DNA of 64,000 nt from Alphaproteobacteria bacterium (GTDB taxonomy: Bacteria > Pseudomonadota > Alphaproteobacteria > Caulobacterales > Caulobacteraceae). The position numbers and the translations under genes were made by a program. Below are positions 26,966 to 35,204 of the stretch, piece after piece (position 1 is the first letter of the stretch; each line of letters starts with the position of its first letter). Below the pieces are notes generated by a model. It searched no databases. It was not told the origin of the DNA and worked only from the letters and a program-made list of their open reading frames with translations. The DNA lies in NCBI GenBank assembly GCA_018826515.1, contig JAHKAM010000055.1, positions 1 to 64,000 on the forward strand, read 5' to 3'.

Positions 26966-27603
26966 TCGTGCTCGGCCTGACCGGCTCCATCGGCATGGGC
27001 AAGTCGACGACGACGGCGATGTTCGCCGATGCCGGGGCCATGGTCTGGAACGCGGACGACGCCGTGCACGGCCTCTATGCGAAAGGCGGGGCGGCCGTCG
27101 GACCGGTGGGCGAGGCGTTCCCCGGCGTGGCGGTCGACGGGGCCATCGACCGGACCCTGTTGGCGCAGGCCCTCGGCAAGGACGGAGAGGCGTTCCGACG
27201 GCTCGAGGCCATCGTCCATCCGCTGGTGATGAAGGGGCGGCTGGAGGATCTCGCGACGGCGGAGGCCCGGGGCGTGAAGCTGGCGGTGCTGGACATCCCC
27301 CTGCTGTTCGAGACCGGAGGCGATGCGGCGGTCGACGCCGTGGTGGTGGTGACCGCCCCGGCCGCGGTCCAGGCGGAGCGGGTGCTGGCCCGGCCCGGCA
27401 TGACCCGGGAGCGGTTCGACGCCATTCTGACGCGCCAGCTGCCCGATGCCGAAAAGCGCCGCCGGGCCGATTTCGTCATCGACACCAGCGTCGGACTGGA
27501 GGCGGCCCGGGCGCGGGTCGAGGAAATCGTGGGGATGGTTCTGGCGGAAGGGTGGACGCCGCCCCGACGCGGTCTTCCGAAAGCGGACGAACCATCCCAA
27601 TAA
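26962..27603 (+). CDS. coaE: Dephospho-CoA kinase
   Basis: Last step of coenzyme A synthesis: phosphorylates the ribose 3' position of dephospho-CoA. The 213 residues start with the P-loop [35 protein letters not shown] and [12 protein letters not shown] are typical CoaE motifs. ATGA overlap with aroE and 5 nt before dnaQ. The enzyme's partner coaBC also lies in this window (49818-51044). Confidence 0.95.
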   Translation: MIVLGLTGSIGMGKSTTTAMFADAGAMVWNADDAVHGLYAKGGAAVGPVGEAFPGVAVDGAIDRTLLAQALGKDGEAFRRLEAIVHPLVMKGRLEDLATAEARGVKLAVLDIPLLFETGGDAAVDAVVVVTAPAAVQAERVLARPGMTRERFDAILTRQLPDAEKRRRADFVIDTSVGLEAARARVEEIVGMVLAEGWTPPRRGLPKADEPSQ

Positions 27604-27608
27604 GGGTC

Positions 27609-28334
27609 ATGTCCCGCGAAATCGTCCTCGACACCGAAACCACCGGCTTCGACCCGCGCACGGGCGATCGGATGATCGAGGTCGGCTGTATCGAGATTGA
27701 GGATCTGCTGCCCACCGGCCGGACCTTCCACCGGCTGATCCATCCCGAGCGGTTGATCCCCGCCGACGCCATCCGGGTGCACGGCATCACCGACGAGAAG
27801 GTTCGCGACGCGCCAAAATTCGCCGAGATCGTCATCGACCTCTGCGACTTCATCGGCGACGCCCCGATCATCGCCCACAACGCCCAGTTCGATCGCAATT
27901 TCATCGACCATGAGTTCGGCCGCTGCGGCCGGGCCCTGTTTCCCGAGGATCGCTGGATCGACACGCTGAAGCTGGCCCAGACCCGGTTTCCCGGCATGGC
28001 CAATTCGCTGGACGCCCTGTGCAAGCGGTTCAAGGTCTCGCTGGTCGAACGCACCCTGCACGGCGCCCTGATCGACGCCCGCCTGCTGGCGGAGGTGTAT
28101 CTTGAGCTGAAGGGCGGCAAGGAACGGCGGCTGGACCTGTCGGCCTCGCGCACCGTCACGGCCGCCGCGACCGCCCTGGCCGCCCAGGGCTATGGACCGC
28201 GCCCCCGGCCCCTGCCCCTCCGGTCCAGCGAGGCCGAGCAGGCGGCGCATCTGGCCTTCCTGCAGACCCATCTCAAGGACCGGTCGTTGTGGGCGGCCTA
28301 TGGCCTGGACATGGAAAAGGCGTCCGCCGCCTGA
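27609..28334 (+). CDS. dnaQ: DNA polymerase III epsilon subunit (3'-5' proofreading exonuclease)
   Basis: Proofreading exonuclease of the replicase. The 241 residues have all DEDDh motifs: Exo I VLDTETTGFD, Exo II IAHNAQFDRNF, and Exo III with HGALIDARLLAEVY. The C-terminus is the short region that binds DnaE. Last gene of the plus-strand run from the origin, convergent with secB. Confidence 0.96.
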   Translation: MSREIVLDTETTGFDPRTGDRMIEVGCIEIEDLLPTGRTFHRLIHPERLIPADAIRVHGITDEKVRDAPKFAEIVIDLCDFIGDAPIIAHNAQFDRNFIDHEFGRCGRALFPEDRWIDTLKLAQTRFPGMANSLDALCKRFKVSLVERTLHGALIDARLLAEVYLELKGGKERRLDLSASRTVTAAATALAAQGYGPRPRPLPLRSSEAEQAAHLAFLQTHLKDRSLWAAYGLDMEKASAA

Positions 28335-28369
28335 CGGACGCCTGATCGGGCTCTATCGCTTGAGAGCGC

Positions 28370-28879
28370 TTAAGCCTGGCCGGTCTCGGCCGGGCCGCGG
28401 GCGATGGACTGCTGGCGGGCCACATAGATGCCGGCGAAGTCGATCGGATCCAGCATGAAGGGCGGGTAGAAGCCGCCGTCCGAGGTGGCGCGGGCGATAA
28501 TCTCGCGGGCGAACGGGAACAGATAGCGCGGGCATTCGATCAGCAGCAGCGGCTCGATGTCCTGCTCGGGCACGCCCTGCAGGGCGAACAGGCCGCCGTA
28601 CAGCAGTTCAACGTTGAAGACCGTCATGGCGTCGGTGGTGGCCTTGATGGTCAGGCGCAGGTCGACCTCGAACAGACCGTCTGGACGGCCCTGGGCGTTC
28701 ATCTCGACGCCCATGTCGATGGCCGGCTTGCCGTCGACGCGCAGGCTGTCGGGCGCCTTCGGGTTCTCGAAGGACAGATCCTTGACGTATTGGGCGACAA
28801 TGCGGAAGCCGGGGCCCTGCGGGGCGCCGTCGGCGGGCTTGGCGGTGTTGGCGTCAGAGGGAGGCGCGGCGTCGGTCAT
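28370..28879 (-). CDS. secB: Protein-export chaperone SecB
   Basis: Cytosolic tetrameric chaperone that holds precursors unfolded and hands them to SecA. The 169 residues have a disordered start, then [19 protein letters not shown], a beta-sheet region ([13 protein letters not shown]), and the SecA-contact helix [19 protein letters not shown], with [14 protein letters not shown] at the end. Typical length. Divergent from the Tim44-domain gene, sharing a 195-bp upstream gap. Confidence 0.96.
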   Translation of the reverse strand: MTDAAPPSDANTAKPADGAPQGPGFRIVAQYVKDLSFENPKAPDSLRVDGKPAIDMGVEMNAQGRPDGLFEVDLRLTIKATTDAMTVFNVELLYGGLFALQGVPEQDIEPLLLIECPRYLFPFAREIIARATSDGGFYPPFMLDPIDFAGIYVARQQSIARGPAETGQA

Positions 28880-29074
28880 CGGGCGGGTCTGTCTGAAAGA
28901 GTGGGCGGCGTCCGATTGCGGCGCCGGGAAGGCGCGGCGACTAGCACGAGGCGCCGGGTGCGGCAACGATGCTCGCCGACCGGAGAAGCGGTTCCGGTTG
29001 CGTGTGCCTATATCAATCCCTAATCGTCTCCCGTCGCGTCCGGTCCCCCGCCGGCCGCCAGCCAAGGTTTGCCA

Positions 29075-29716
29075 GTGCCGCCGGTTCCGATCCAGATCGT
29101 CATCTTCGCCGTTATCGCCGCCGTCGTCCTGTTTCAGCTCTATAATGTGCTGGGCAAGAAGGTGGGTCGCCAGCCGGAAGAGGACGCCCGCGCCAAGCCC
29201 GCCACCGCTCCGGCCGCGCCCGGCGCCGATCCGGCGGCCAATGGCCGGCCCAATGTTCTGGACGCGGTCACCCTGGCCTCGATCGCCGGGCTGAAGGCGC
29301 GCGATCCGAATTTCGACCCCATCCGCTTCCTCGACGGCGCCCGTCAGGCCCATGAGACCATCGTCCGCGCCTATGCCGCCGGCGACCGCGAGACGCTGAA
29401 ACCCCTGCTGACCGCGACGGTGATGGACTCGTTCGAGGCCGGCATCGCCGCCCGGGAGACCCGTGGCGAGACCGAAGTGGCCGAGTTCCTCCACCCCGCC
29501 CGGGCAGACCTGGAGCTGGCGACGGCCGAAGAGAACCGCGCCACGGCCAAGGTCCGGTTCCTGGCCGAGCTGCGCAATACGGTGACCCCGGCCGACGCTT
29601 CGGCCGAACCCCAGGTCGAGGAACGGCGCGTGGCCGAGCTGTGGACCTTTGAGCGCACCCTCGGCGCCAGCGACCCCAACTGGGTCCTGGCCCGCACCGA
29701 GCCCGCCGCCGCATGA
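29075..29716 (+). CDS. Tim44/TimA-domain membrane-associated protein
   Basis: An N-terminal membrane anchor (residues 4-20, [20 protein letters not shown]) is followed by a charged linker and a C-terminal Tim44-like domain ([25 protein letters not shown] to the end). Alphaproteobacterial relatives are ancestors of mitochondrial Tim44; their job is not well defined and may involve membrane-protein handling. The GTG at nt 29075 was chosen over TTG at nt 29069 because AAGG lies at proper distance only from the GTG. Overlaps mltA by 4 nt. Confidence 0.85.
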   Translation: MPPVPIQIVIFAVIAAVVLFQLYNVLGKKVGRQPEEDARAKPATAPAAPGADPAANGRPNVLDAVTLASIAGLKARDPNFDPIRFLDGARQAHETIVRAYAAGDRETLKPLLTATVMDSFEAGIAARETRGETEVAEFLHPARADLELATAEENRATAKVRFLAELRNTVTPADASAEPQVEERRVAELWTFERTLGASDPNWVLARTEPAAA

Positions 29717-30879
29717 TCGGCGGCGGCGCGCGCCGCTGGAGACGTCCCGGAACGGCGGCCCTGCTGGGTCTCGCCCTGACCCTCGCCGCCTGCGCCAGCA
29801 CGCCGTCCGCGACCCCGCCGGCGCCGGTCCCGCCCGTTGTCGACGCCCCCGCTCCCACGCCCGCTCCGCCTCCGCCTCCGCCTCCGCCTCCGCCTCCGCC
29901 TCCGCCGGCGCCCGCGACCGTGGGACCGGGGCCCGGGACCCTGCCCGGCTGGAGCGACGAGGACCATCTGGCCGCCTTTGAGGCCTGGGCCGGCGGCTGC
30001 AGCGTCGCCCGCGACGCCGCTTCGCGCACCCAGTGCGACCGGGCCATGTATATCAAGCAGACGTCCCGCCCGGTGACGCCCTCCGCCGCCCGCGCCTTCT
30101 TCGAGAGCGGTTTCACCGTCGTCGCTGCGGTCACGCCGGACGGCGGCCCCGGCCTGCTGACCGCCTATTTCGCTCCGGAATATCAGGCGCGCCGCGCGCC
30201 GGACGGTGAGTTCGACATGCCTGTCCGGCCCCGGCCGGAGGGCTGGACACGCGGCCAGACCCTGCCTGTCCGGTCCGACATCGAGGCGGCGCCGACGGCC
30301 GACGCCCTCGCCTGGATGCGGGCCGAGGACCTGTTCTTCATGCAGATCCAGGGCTCGGGCTATCTGACCTTTGAGGACGGCTCACGCGCCCGCGCCGCCT
30401 ACGCCGCCGATAACGGCCGGCTTTTCACCGGCATCGCCCGGCCGATGGCGGAACAGGGGCTGCTGCCGGCCAACGGGACGTCGGGCGAGGCCATCCGCGA
30501 CTGGCTGGCGGCGCATCGGGGGCCGGAAGCGCGGGCGGTGATGGCGCTGAACGCGCGCTACATCTTCTTCGCCATGGATCCCGACGACAGCGGCCATCCG
30601 AACGGCGCGGCCGGCATTCCCCTGACCGCCCGCCGGTCGATCGCCGTTGACCCGGCCCACTGGCGCTATGGCGATCTGGTGTGGATTTCAGCCGACGGCG
30701 GCAATCTGCGCGGCGCGCGCGCCAGCTATCAGGGTCTGGTCGTGGCGCTGGACACAGGCTCCGCGATCCGCGGCCCGGTGAGAGCCGACTTCTATATGGG
30801 TCGTGGGGCGGCGGCGGGCGAAGAGGCGGGTGCGGTGCGCCATCCCCTCAGGATGTGGCGGCTGGTTCCGCGGCCGTAA
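29713..30879 (+). CDS. mltA: Membrane-bound lytic transglycosylase A with poly-proline linker
   Basis: Outer-membrane lipoprotein that cleaves peptidoglycan glycan strands to 1,6-anhydro products. Lipobox LTLAAC (Cys27), then a Pro-rich linker with about 14 consecutive Pro encoded by seven TCCGCC hexamers (nt 29865-29906). The MltA domain shows [11 protein letters not shown] and the 3D domain at the end with the catalytic Asp region ([16 protein letters not shown] and [20 protein letters not shown]). 388 residues. Co-translated with the Tim44-domain gene. Confidence 0.94.
   Translation: MIGGGARRWRRPGTAALLGLALTLAACASTPSATPPAPVPPVVDAPAPTPAPPPPPPPPPPPPPPAPATVGPGPGTLPGWSDEDHLAAFEAWAGGCSVARDAASRTQCDRAMYIKQTSRPVTPSAARAFFESGFTVVAAVTPDGGPGLLTAYFAPEYQARRAPDGEFDMPVRPRPEGWTRGQTLPVRSDIEAAPTADALAWMRAEDLFFMQIQGSGYLTFEDGSRARAAYAADNGRLFTGIARPMAEQGLLPANGTSGEAIRDWLAAHRGPEARAVMALNARYIFFAMDPDDSGHPNGAAGIPLTARRSIAVDPAHWRYGDLVWISADGGNLRGARASYQGLVVALDTGSAIRGPVRADFYMGRGAAAGEEAGAVRHPLRMWRLVPRP
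29865..29906 (+). repeat. Seven tandem TCCGCC hexamers in mltA
   Basis: A perfect 42-bp microsatellite of seven TCCGCC units encodes the poly-proline linker. The unit is a multiple of three, so slippage would change linker length without breaking the frame. Confidence 0.9.
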
Positions 30880-30880
30880 A

Positions 30881-31038
30881 TTCCTTCTCCCGTTGGGAGA
30901 AGGTGGCCCGGAGGGCCGGATGTGGGTCGGCTGGTTGAAGCGGCGAAGCCGCCCCCCGGGGGACGACCCACACCCTTTCGCGCAAGGACGACCGCTACGC
31001 GCTCGTGCGCTCAAGCCCTCTCCCAATGGGAGAGGGTG
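30881..31038. repeat. Double-hairpin intergenic repeat, copy 1
   Basis: Starts with the hairpin CCTTCTCCC-GTT-GGGAGAAGG (30883-30903) and ends with CCCTCTCCC-AAT-GGGAGAGGG (31016-31036). Between them is GTGGCCCGGAGGGCCGGATG and a segment that includes GGTTGAAGCGGCGAAGCCGC. The second copy is at nt 51953-52108. It fills the gap between the convergent mltA and HerA-like genes. Confidence 0.9.
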
Positions 31039-31042
31039 CGGA

Positions 31043-32608
31043 TTAACGCCGCCGCAATCCGCCGAGCAGACCGCGCAGCAGTTCCCGCGTGATCGTGCTC
31101 CCCGCCGTGCGCAGGACCGACTTGGTCGCGGCCTCGATCGGGGTCTCACGGGTCGAGCGACGGGCCGGCGCACGCGGGCGGGCGGCTTCGCGCTCATAGC
31201 GGGCCTGTTCACGAGCCTCCAGCTTCTCGCGGGCGGCGGCGGCCTTTTCGGCCTCTTTCGCGGCCGCGGCGTCAGCCTTGGCGCGGGCCTCGGCCAGTTT
31301 GGCGTCGGCGGCGTCCTGATCGGCCTCCCCCCGGCGGACGGCGAGGATTTCCTCGGCGGATTCCCGGTCGATGACGGTTTCGTAGAGCCCGCGTACCGGG
31401 CTGGCGGCCATGACGGCGGCGCGTTCGGCGTCGGTGGCGGGGCCGAGGCGGCTGTCCGGCGGGCGGATCATGGTGCGGGCGACGACGTGGGGGGCGCCCT
31501 TTTCGTCGAGGGTCGAGACCAGGGCCTCTCCGACGCCCAGGCCCTGGATGGCCTCGGCCGTGTCAAAGGCGGGGTTGGCGCGGAAGCTCTGCGAGGCCGC
31601 TTTCAGGCCGCGCTGTTCGGCCGGGGTGTAGGCGCGCAGGGCGTGCTGGATACGATTTCCCAGCTGGGCGAGGACGCTGTCGGGGATGTCGGCCGGGTTC
31701 TGGGTGACGAAATAGACCCCGACGCCCTTGGAGCGGATCAGGCGCACGACCTGTTCGACCTTTTCCCTGAGCGCGTCAGGCGTGTCGTTGAACAGCAGAT
31801 GGGCCTCGTCGAAGAAGAAGACGAGACGCGGCTTCTCGGGGTCGCCGACCTCGGGCAGCTGTTCGAACAGTTCCGACAGCAGCCACAGCAGGAAGGCGGC
31901 GTAGAGGCGCGGGCTGGCCATCAGCTTCGTGGCGTCCAGGACATTGACCTGGCCGCGGCCGTCGAGGCCGGTGCGCATCATGTCTTCCAGCCGCAGGGCC
32001 GGTTCGCCGAAGAAGGCCTTGCCGCCCTGCTGCTCCAGCTGAAGGATCGACCGCTGGATGGCGGCGATGGAGGCGGGCGCGACATTGCCGACCTCGCGGC
32101 CGATGCGTTCGGCGTTCTCGCCGACATGGACCAGCATGGCGCGCAGGTCGTCGAGGTCGAGCAGCAGCAGGCCTTCCTTGTCGGCGACGTGGAAGACCAC
32201 CGACAGGACGCCTTCCTGGACGTCGTTCAGGTTCAGCATCCGGGCCAGCAGAAGGGGGCCGATCTCGCTGACGGTGGTGCGGATCGGGTGACCCTTGAGG
32301 CCGTAAAGGTCCCAGAACACGGTCGGGGCGGCGCGCGGCGTCAGGGTCAGCCCCATGCCGGCGGCGCGAGCCAGCAGTTTCTCGTTCGGCGAACCGGGCA
32401 CGCAGATGCCCGAAAGATCGCCTTTCACATCGGCGCAAAAGACCGGGACCCCGGCGTCGGAAAACCCCTGGGCCATGATCTGGAGGGTGACGGTCTTGCC
32501 TGTGCCGGTGGCGCCGGCGACCACGCCGTGGCGGTTGGCGCGGTGGAACAGAAGCTGTTCCGACTTGTCAGACTGGCCGAGGAACAGGCCGGGGGCGGCG
32601 TCAGGCAT
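31043..32608 (-). CDS. HerA-like (DUF853/YjgR family) ATPase
   Basis: A P-loop ATPase of the HerA/FtsK superfamily, about 521 residues. Walker A is [11 protein letters not shown] (residues 30-40), followed by [10 protein letters not shown]; Walker B is [12 protein letters not shown], and an arginine-finger region ([31 protein letters not shown]) follows. After residue 400 comes a Lys/Ala/Glu-rich coiled-coil tail. YjgR proteins have no settled function. No NurA-like nuclease is nearby, so it is not an obvious HerA-NurA pair. The ATG at nt 32608 has GGAG 5 nt upstream; an in-frame ATG at nt 32638 is an alternative. Confidence 0.88.
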   Translation of the reverse strand: MPDAAPGLFLGQSDKSEQLLFHRANRHGVVAGATGTGKTVTLQIMAQGFSDAGVPVFCADVKGDLSGICVPGSPNEKLLARAAGMGLTLTPRAAPTVFWDLYGLKGHPIRTTVSEIGPLLLARMLNLNDVQEGVLSVVFHVADKEGLLLLDLDDLRAMLVHVGENAERIGREVGNVAPASIAAIQRSILQLEQQGGKAFFGEPALRLEDMMRTGLDGRGQVNVLDATKLMASPRLYAAFLLWLLSELFEQLPEVGDPEKPRLVFFFDEAHLLFNDTPDALREKVEQVVRLIRSKGVGVYFVTQNPADIPDSVLAQLGNRIQHALRAYTPAEQRGLKAASQSFRANPAFDTAEAIQGLGVGEALVSTLDEKGAPHVVARTMIRPPDSRLGPATDAERAAVMAASPVRGLYETVIDRESAEEILAVRRGEADQDAADAKLAEARAKADAAAAKEAEKAAAAREKLEAREQARYEREAARPRAPARRSTRETPIEAATKSVLRTAGSTITRELLRGLLGGLRRR

Positions 32609-32701
32609 GGGAACTCCGTGCGGGGGGTCGGCGCTCATGCTCTACCGGCGGCGTTCCCGGTTCAAGGCTGGATTGACGCCGACCGCCCGGACCTTGACCA
32701 T

Positions 32702-33838
32702 ATGCCGATGAAACCCCCCCTGATCGTCCCGACGTCGACCGTCTCGCGCAATGCCGTGGTGCTGATCGCGACCATAGCCGCGGGGGCGGCCGTTTACTGG
32801 CTGCGTGACATCCTGACGCCGTTGGCCATGGCGATCTTCCTGCTGATCATGATCGACGGGCTGAAGCGCTGGATCGAGCACCGGACGCCCGTCCCGGAAC
32901 GCTGGGCCGGATTGTCCGCCCTCATCGTGGTGATCCTCGGCTTCCTCGCCTCGATCGCCATCATCGTCCAGGGCGCGCGCGGATTCTTCACCCAAGCCTC
33001 GGAAGATACGGTGCTGCTGGGGCCGCGGCTCGACCAGATTCTCGCCGACACCTACCGGTTGTTCGACATGCCCGGGGCCCCGACCGCCAGCGAGCTCATC
33101 GGCCGGATCGATGTGTCGACCTATTTCGCCACCGTGGCGATGCAGGCGCAGGGCGCGGTCACCGGCGCCATTTTTGTCATGATCTATCTCGGCTTCCTGA
33201 TGGCCTCGCAGAGCGGCTTCCGTCGCAAGCTGGTCGGCATGTTCCCGGACCGGGGCTCGCGCTCCGAGGCCATGGGGGTGTTCCAGAGGGTGCGCGGCGG
33301 CGTCGAGGGCTATCTCTGGGTCCAGGCCGTGACCGGCGTGCTGATTTGCGCCGTCGCCTGGGTGCTGATGCGGGCCGTCGGTCTTCAGAACGCCGAATTC
33401 TGGACCTTCGTCATCTTCGTGGTCGGCTTCATCCCGGTCCTCGGCGGGGCGGTCGCCGGTCTGGCTCCGCCGTTGGCCGCCCTGGTGCAGTTCGAAAGCT
33501 ACTGGCCGGCCCTGATCCTTCTGATCGGGCTCCAGGCCATCCTGTTCATCAGCGGCAATTTCCTCCAGCCGCGGATGCAGGGCGACAATCAGAATATCGA
33601 TCCGGTGGTGGTGCTTCTGTCGCTGGCGTTGTGGGGCCACCTGTGGGGCGTCGTCGGCATGTTCCTGTCGACGCCGCTGGCGGTCATGGCCATGGCGGTG
33701 CTGGCCGAGTTCAAGGGCTCGCGCTGGATGGCCATCCTTCTGTCCGGGGACGGCGAACCCTATGCCGACGAGGACGACAGCCCGCCGCCGAAGGCGAAGC
33801 GGGGCCGCGTCAACCCGCCGCAGTCCGCGGGCCGCTGA
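32702..33838 (+). CDS. AI-2E family transporter
   Basis: Inner-membrane protein of 378 residues in the UPF0118/AI-2E family with 7-8 predicted transmembrane segments. Motifs include LRDILTPLAMAIFLLIMIDGL near the N-terminus and the family mark FIPVLGGAVAGLAPPLAALV and NFLQPRMQGDNQNIDPVVVLLSLALWG with GMFLSTPLAVM. Despite the family name only some members export autoinducer-2; others are Na+/H+ antiporters, and the substrate here is unknown. The C-terminus is a Lys/Pro-rich tail. Divergent from the HerA-like gene. Confidence 0.88.
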   Translation: MPMKPPLIVPTSTVSRNAVVLIATIAAGAAVYWLRDILTPLAMAIFLLIMIDGLKRWIEHRTPVPERWAGLSALIVVILGFLASIAIIVQGARGFFTQASEDTVLLGPRLDQILADTYRLFDMPGAPTASELIGRIDVSTYFATVAMQAQGAVTGAIFVMIYLGFLMASQSGFRRKLVGMFPDRGSRSEAMGVFQRVRGGVEGYLWVQAVTGVLICAVAWVLMRAVGLQNAEFWTFVIFVVGFIPVLGGAVAGLAPPLAALVQFESYWPALILLIGLQAILFISGNFLQPRMQGDNQNIDPVVVLLSLALWGHLWGVVGMFLSTPLAVMAMAVLAEFKGSRWMAILLSGDGEPYADEDDSPPPKAKRGRVNPPQSAGR

Positions 33839-33972
33839 GCCGCTTCCGCCGCCCTTGATTGGCCACAAGCGGCGCCTATTTCCCACCTGTCGCCGCGGCC
33901 CTCCCCTCCCCCCAAGCCGCGGTGGAATAGATCGGCGCCAACCCTCCCCCTCCTGGGCGCCGATCCGAAGCA

Positions 33973-34008
33973 GGCCGCCGAACGCAAGTTCGGCGGCCTT
34001 GTCGTTTC
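33973..34008 (+). terminator. Hairpin terminator-like element after the AI-2E gene
   Basis: A perfect 11-bp stem (33973-33983 with 33988-33998) has a GCAA tetraloop and is followed by TTGTCGTTTCC. It lies 135 nt after the AI-2E stop. The rest of the 322-bp gap 33839-34160 contains no gene I can support; the last 30 nt hold an AAAGGA ribosome site. Confidence 0.6.
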
Positions 34009-34160
34009 CGGAACGGAGGTCGCGGTTTCGGCGCCACAGGCCGGTTGCTGCGCCTCCGATCGCCGTCCCTTGCGGGAACGGGCGGCGCATTGCCCGCGTT
34101 AGCGGCGATGGAAGGGCGAATCGCGGGTGTTCCGCGCAGAGCTCAAAGGATACTTCCCTG

Positions 34161-35000
34161 ATGATGAAGACGATTTCCGCGGCGTCCCTGACGCTGCTCC
34201 TGGCCGGCGTGGCTTCCCCCGCCCTGGCCCAGTCTGCTCCCGACTGGAGCGGGCCTTACATCGGCGTCTACGGCGGCGTGCTCGAGAACAATGAAGACGC
34301 TGGCGAACAGCTGATCTTCGACCGTGATTTCGACGGCGATTTCGATGACACCGTGGTTCTGAACGGCACCACCAACAGCGCCTTCAGCCCCGGCTCCTGC
34401 GACGGGGCCGCCCTGGGTCAAACCCCGGCGGACGGCTGTGACGTTGACCCGACCGGCGTCGAGGGCTCGGTGCGCCTCGGCTACGATATGCAGTTCGGTT
34501 CCTTCGTGGTCGGCGCCGTCGGCGAACTGAGCGTCGCGGACGTCGAGGACTCGGTCACCTCGTACAGCACCACGCCGGCGGCCTATGCCTTCACCCGCGA
34601 GCTCGAGACCATGGCGGCCCTGCGGCTGCGCGCCGGCTTCGCCGCCGGCCCGGCCCTCTACTATGTGACGGGCGGCGGCGCGAAGGCCAAGATCCAGAAC
34701 AGCTTCCGCACCACCAACGGCGCCAACAGCTTCACCGAAACCGTCAATGACGACGAGGCCGACGGCTACCAGCTCGGCGCCGGCGTTGAATGGCGCCTGG
34801 CCCCGAACCTTTCGCTGACCGGCGAATATCTGTTCACCAACCTGCAGCCGGGCGACTATGTCGTGCGCGCCGGACCGGGCACGGCCGGACCGACCAACCC
34901 CTTCATCCTGCCGCCGAACACGGTCGGCACCGATATCGTGCGCAGCAATGACGCGATGGAGCTGCACGCCATCAAGCTGGGCATGAACGTCCGCTTCTGA
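34161..35000 (+). CDS. Outer-membrane beta-barrel protein (OmpA/porin-like fold)
   Basis: A 279-residue exported protein. Signal sequence cleaved after SPALAQ (residue 24). The mature part begins SAPDWSGPYIGVYGGVLENN, the standard start of alphaproteobacterial 8-strand barrels (Omp25/31-like). It has alternating strands such as VEGSVRLGYDMQFGSFVVGAVGEL and ends with the outer-membrane signature LHAIKLGMNVRF. A region of Asp repeats (DRDFDGDFDDT) suggests metal binding but is not a clear motif. Function beyond structure is unknown. AAAGGA lies 10 nt before the first of two adjacent ATG codons. Confidence 0.88.
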   Translation: MMKTISAASLTLLLAGVASPALAQSAPDWSGPYIGVYGGVLENNEDAGEQLIFDRDFDGDFDDTVVLNGTTNSAFSPGSCDGAALGQTPADGCDVDPTGVEGSVRLGYDMQFGSFVVGAVGELSVADVEDSVTSYSTTPAAYAFTRELETMAALRLRAGFAAGPALYYVTGGGAKAKIQNSFRTTNGANSFTETVNDDEADGYQLGAGVEWRLAPNLSLTGEYLFTNLQPGDYVVRAGPGTAGPTNPFILPPNTVGTDIVRSNDAMELHAIKLGMNVRF

Positions 35001-35032
35001 CCCCGCGGTCCGGTTGATCCATGACCGGCGCG

Positions 35033-35069
35033 ACGCCGGCTCCGGAAACGGGGCCGGCGTTGTCGTTTT
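35033..35069 (+). terminator. Intrinsic terminator after the barrel gene
   Basis: An 11-bp stem with one G-T pair (35033-35043 with 35050-35060) encloses GGAAAC and is followed by TGTCGTTTTG. The tail TTGTCGTTT is the same as after the hairpin at 33973. Confidence 0.72.
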
Positions 35070-35204
35070 GGGGGTTCCCGCCGCACGCCGGACGGCCTAG
35101 TCAGCGCGCTTCGGACAGAGCTCTTGCCCCGGTGGCGAACCGGCCTAGTCTGACCCCATCTCCGGCGGCCCGTTTGAGCGGTCGCGTCTACAAGAGACCT
35201 GCCC

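Noticed and set aside
31043-32608. HerA-like ATPase as part of an antiviral defence system
   Set aside because: No SIR2, nuclease or other defence partner is adjacent; the neighbours are housekeeping genes, and YjgR-type proteins are widely conserved.
30803-32701. Long N-terminal extension of the AI-2E transporter frame
   Set aside because: It runs antisense through the HerA-like gene and a repeat. The transporter starts at nt 32702.
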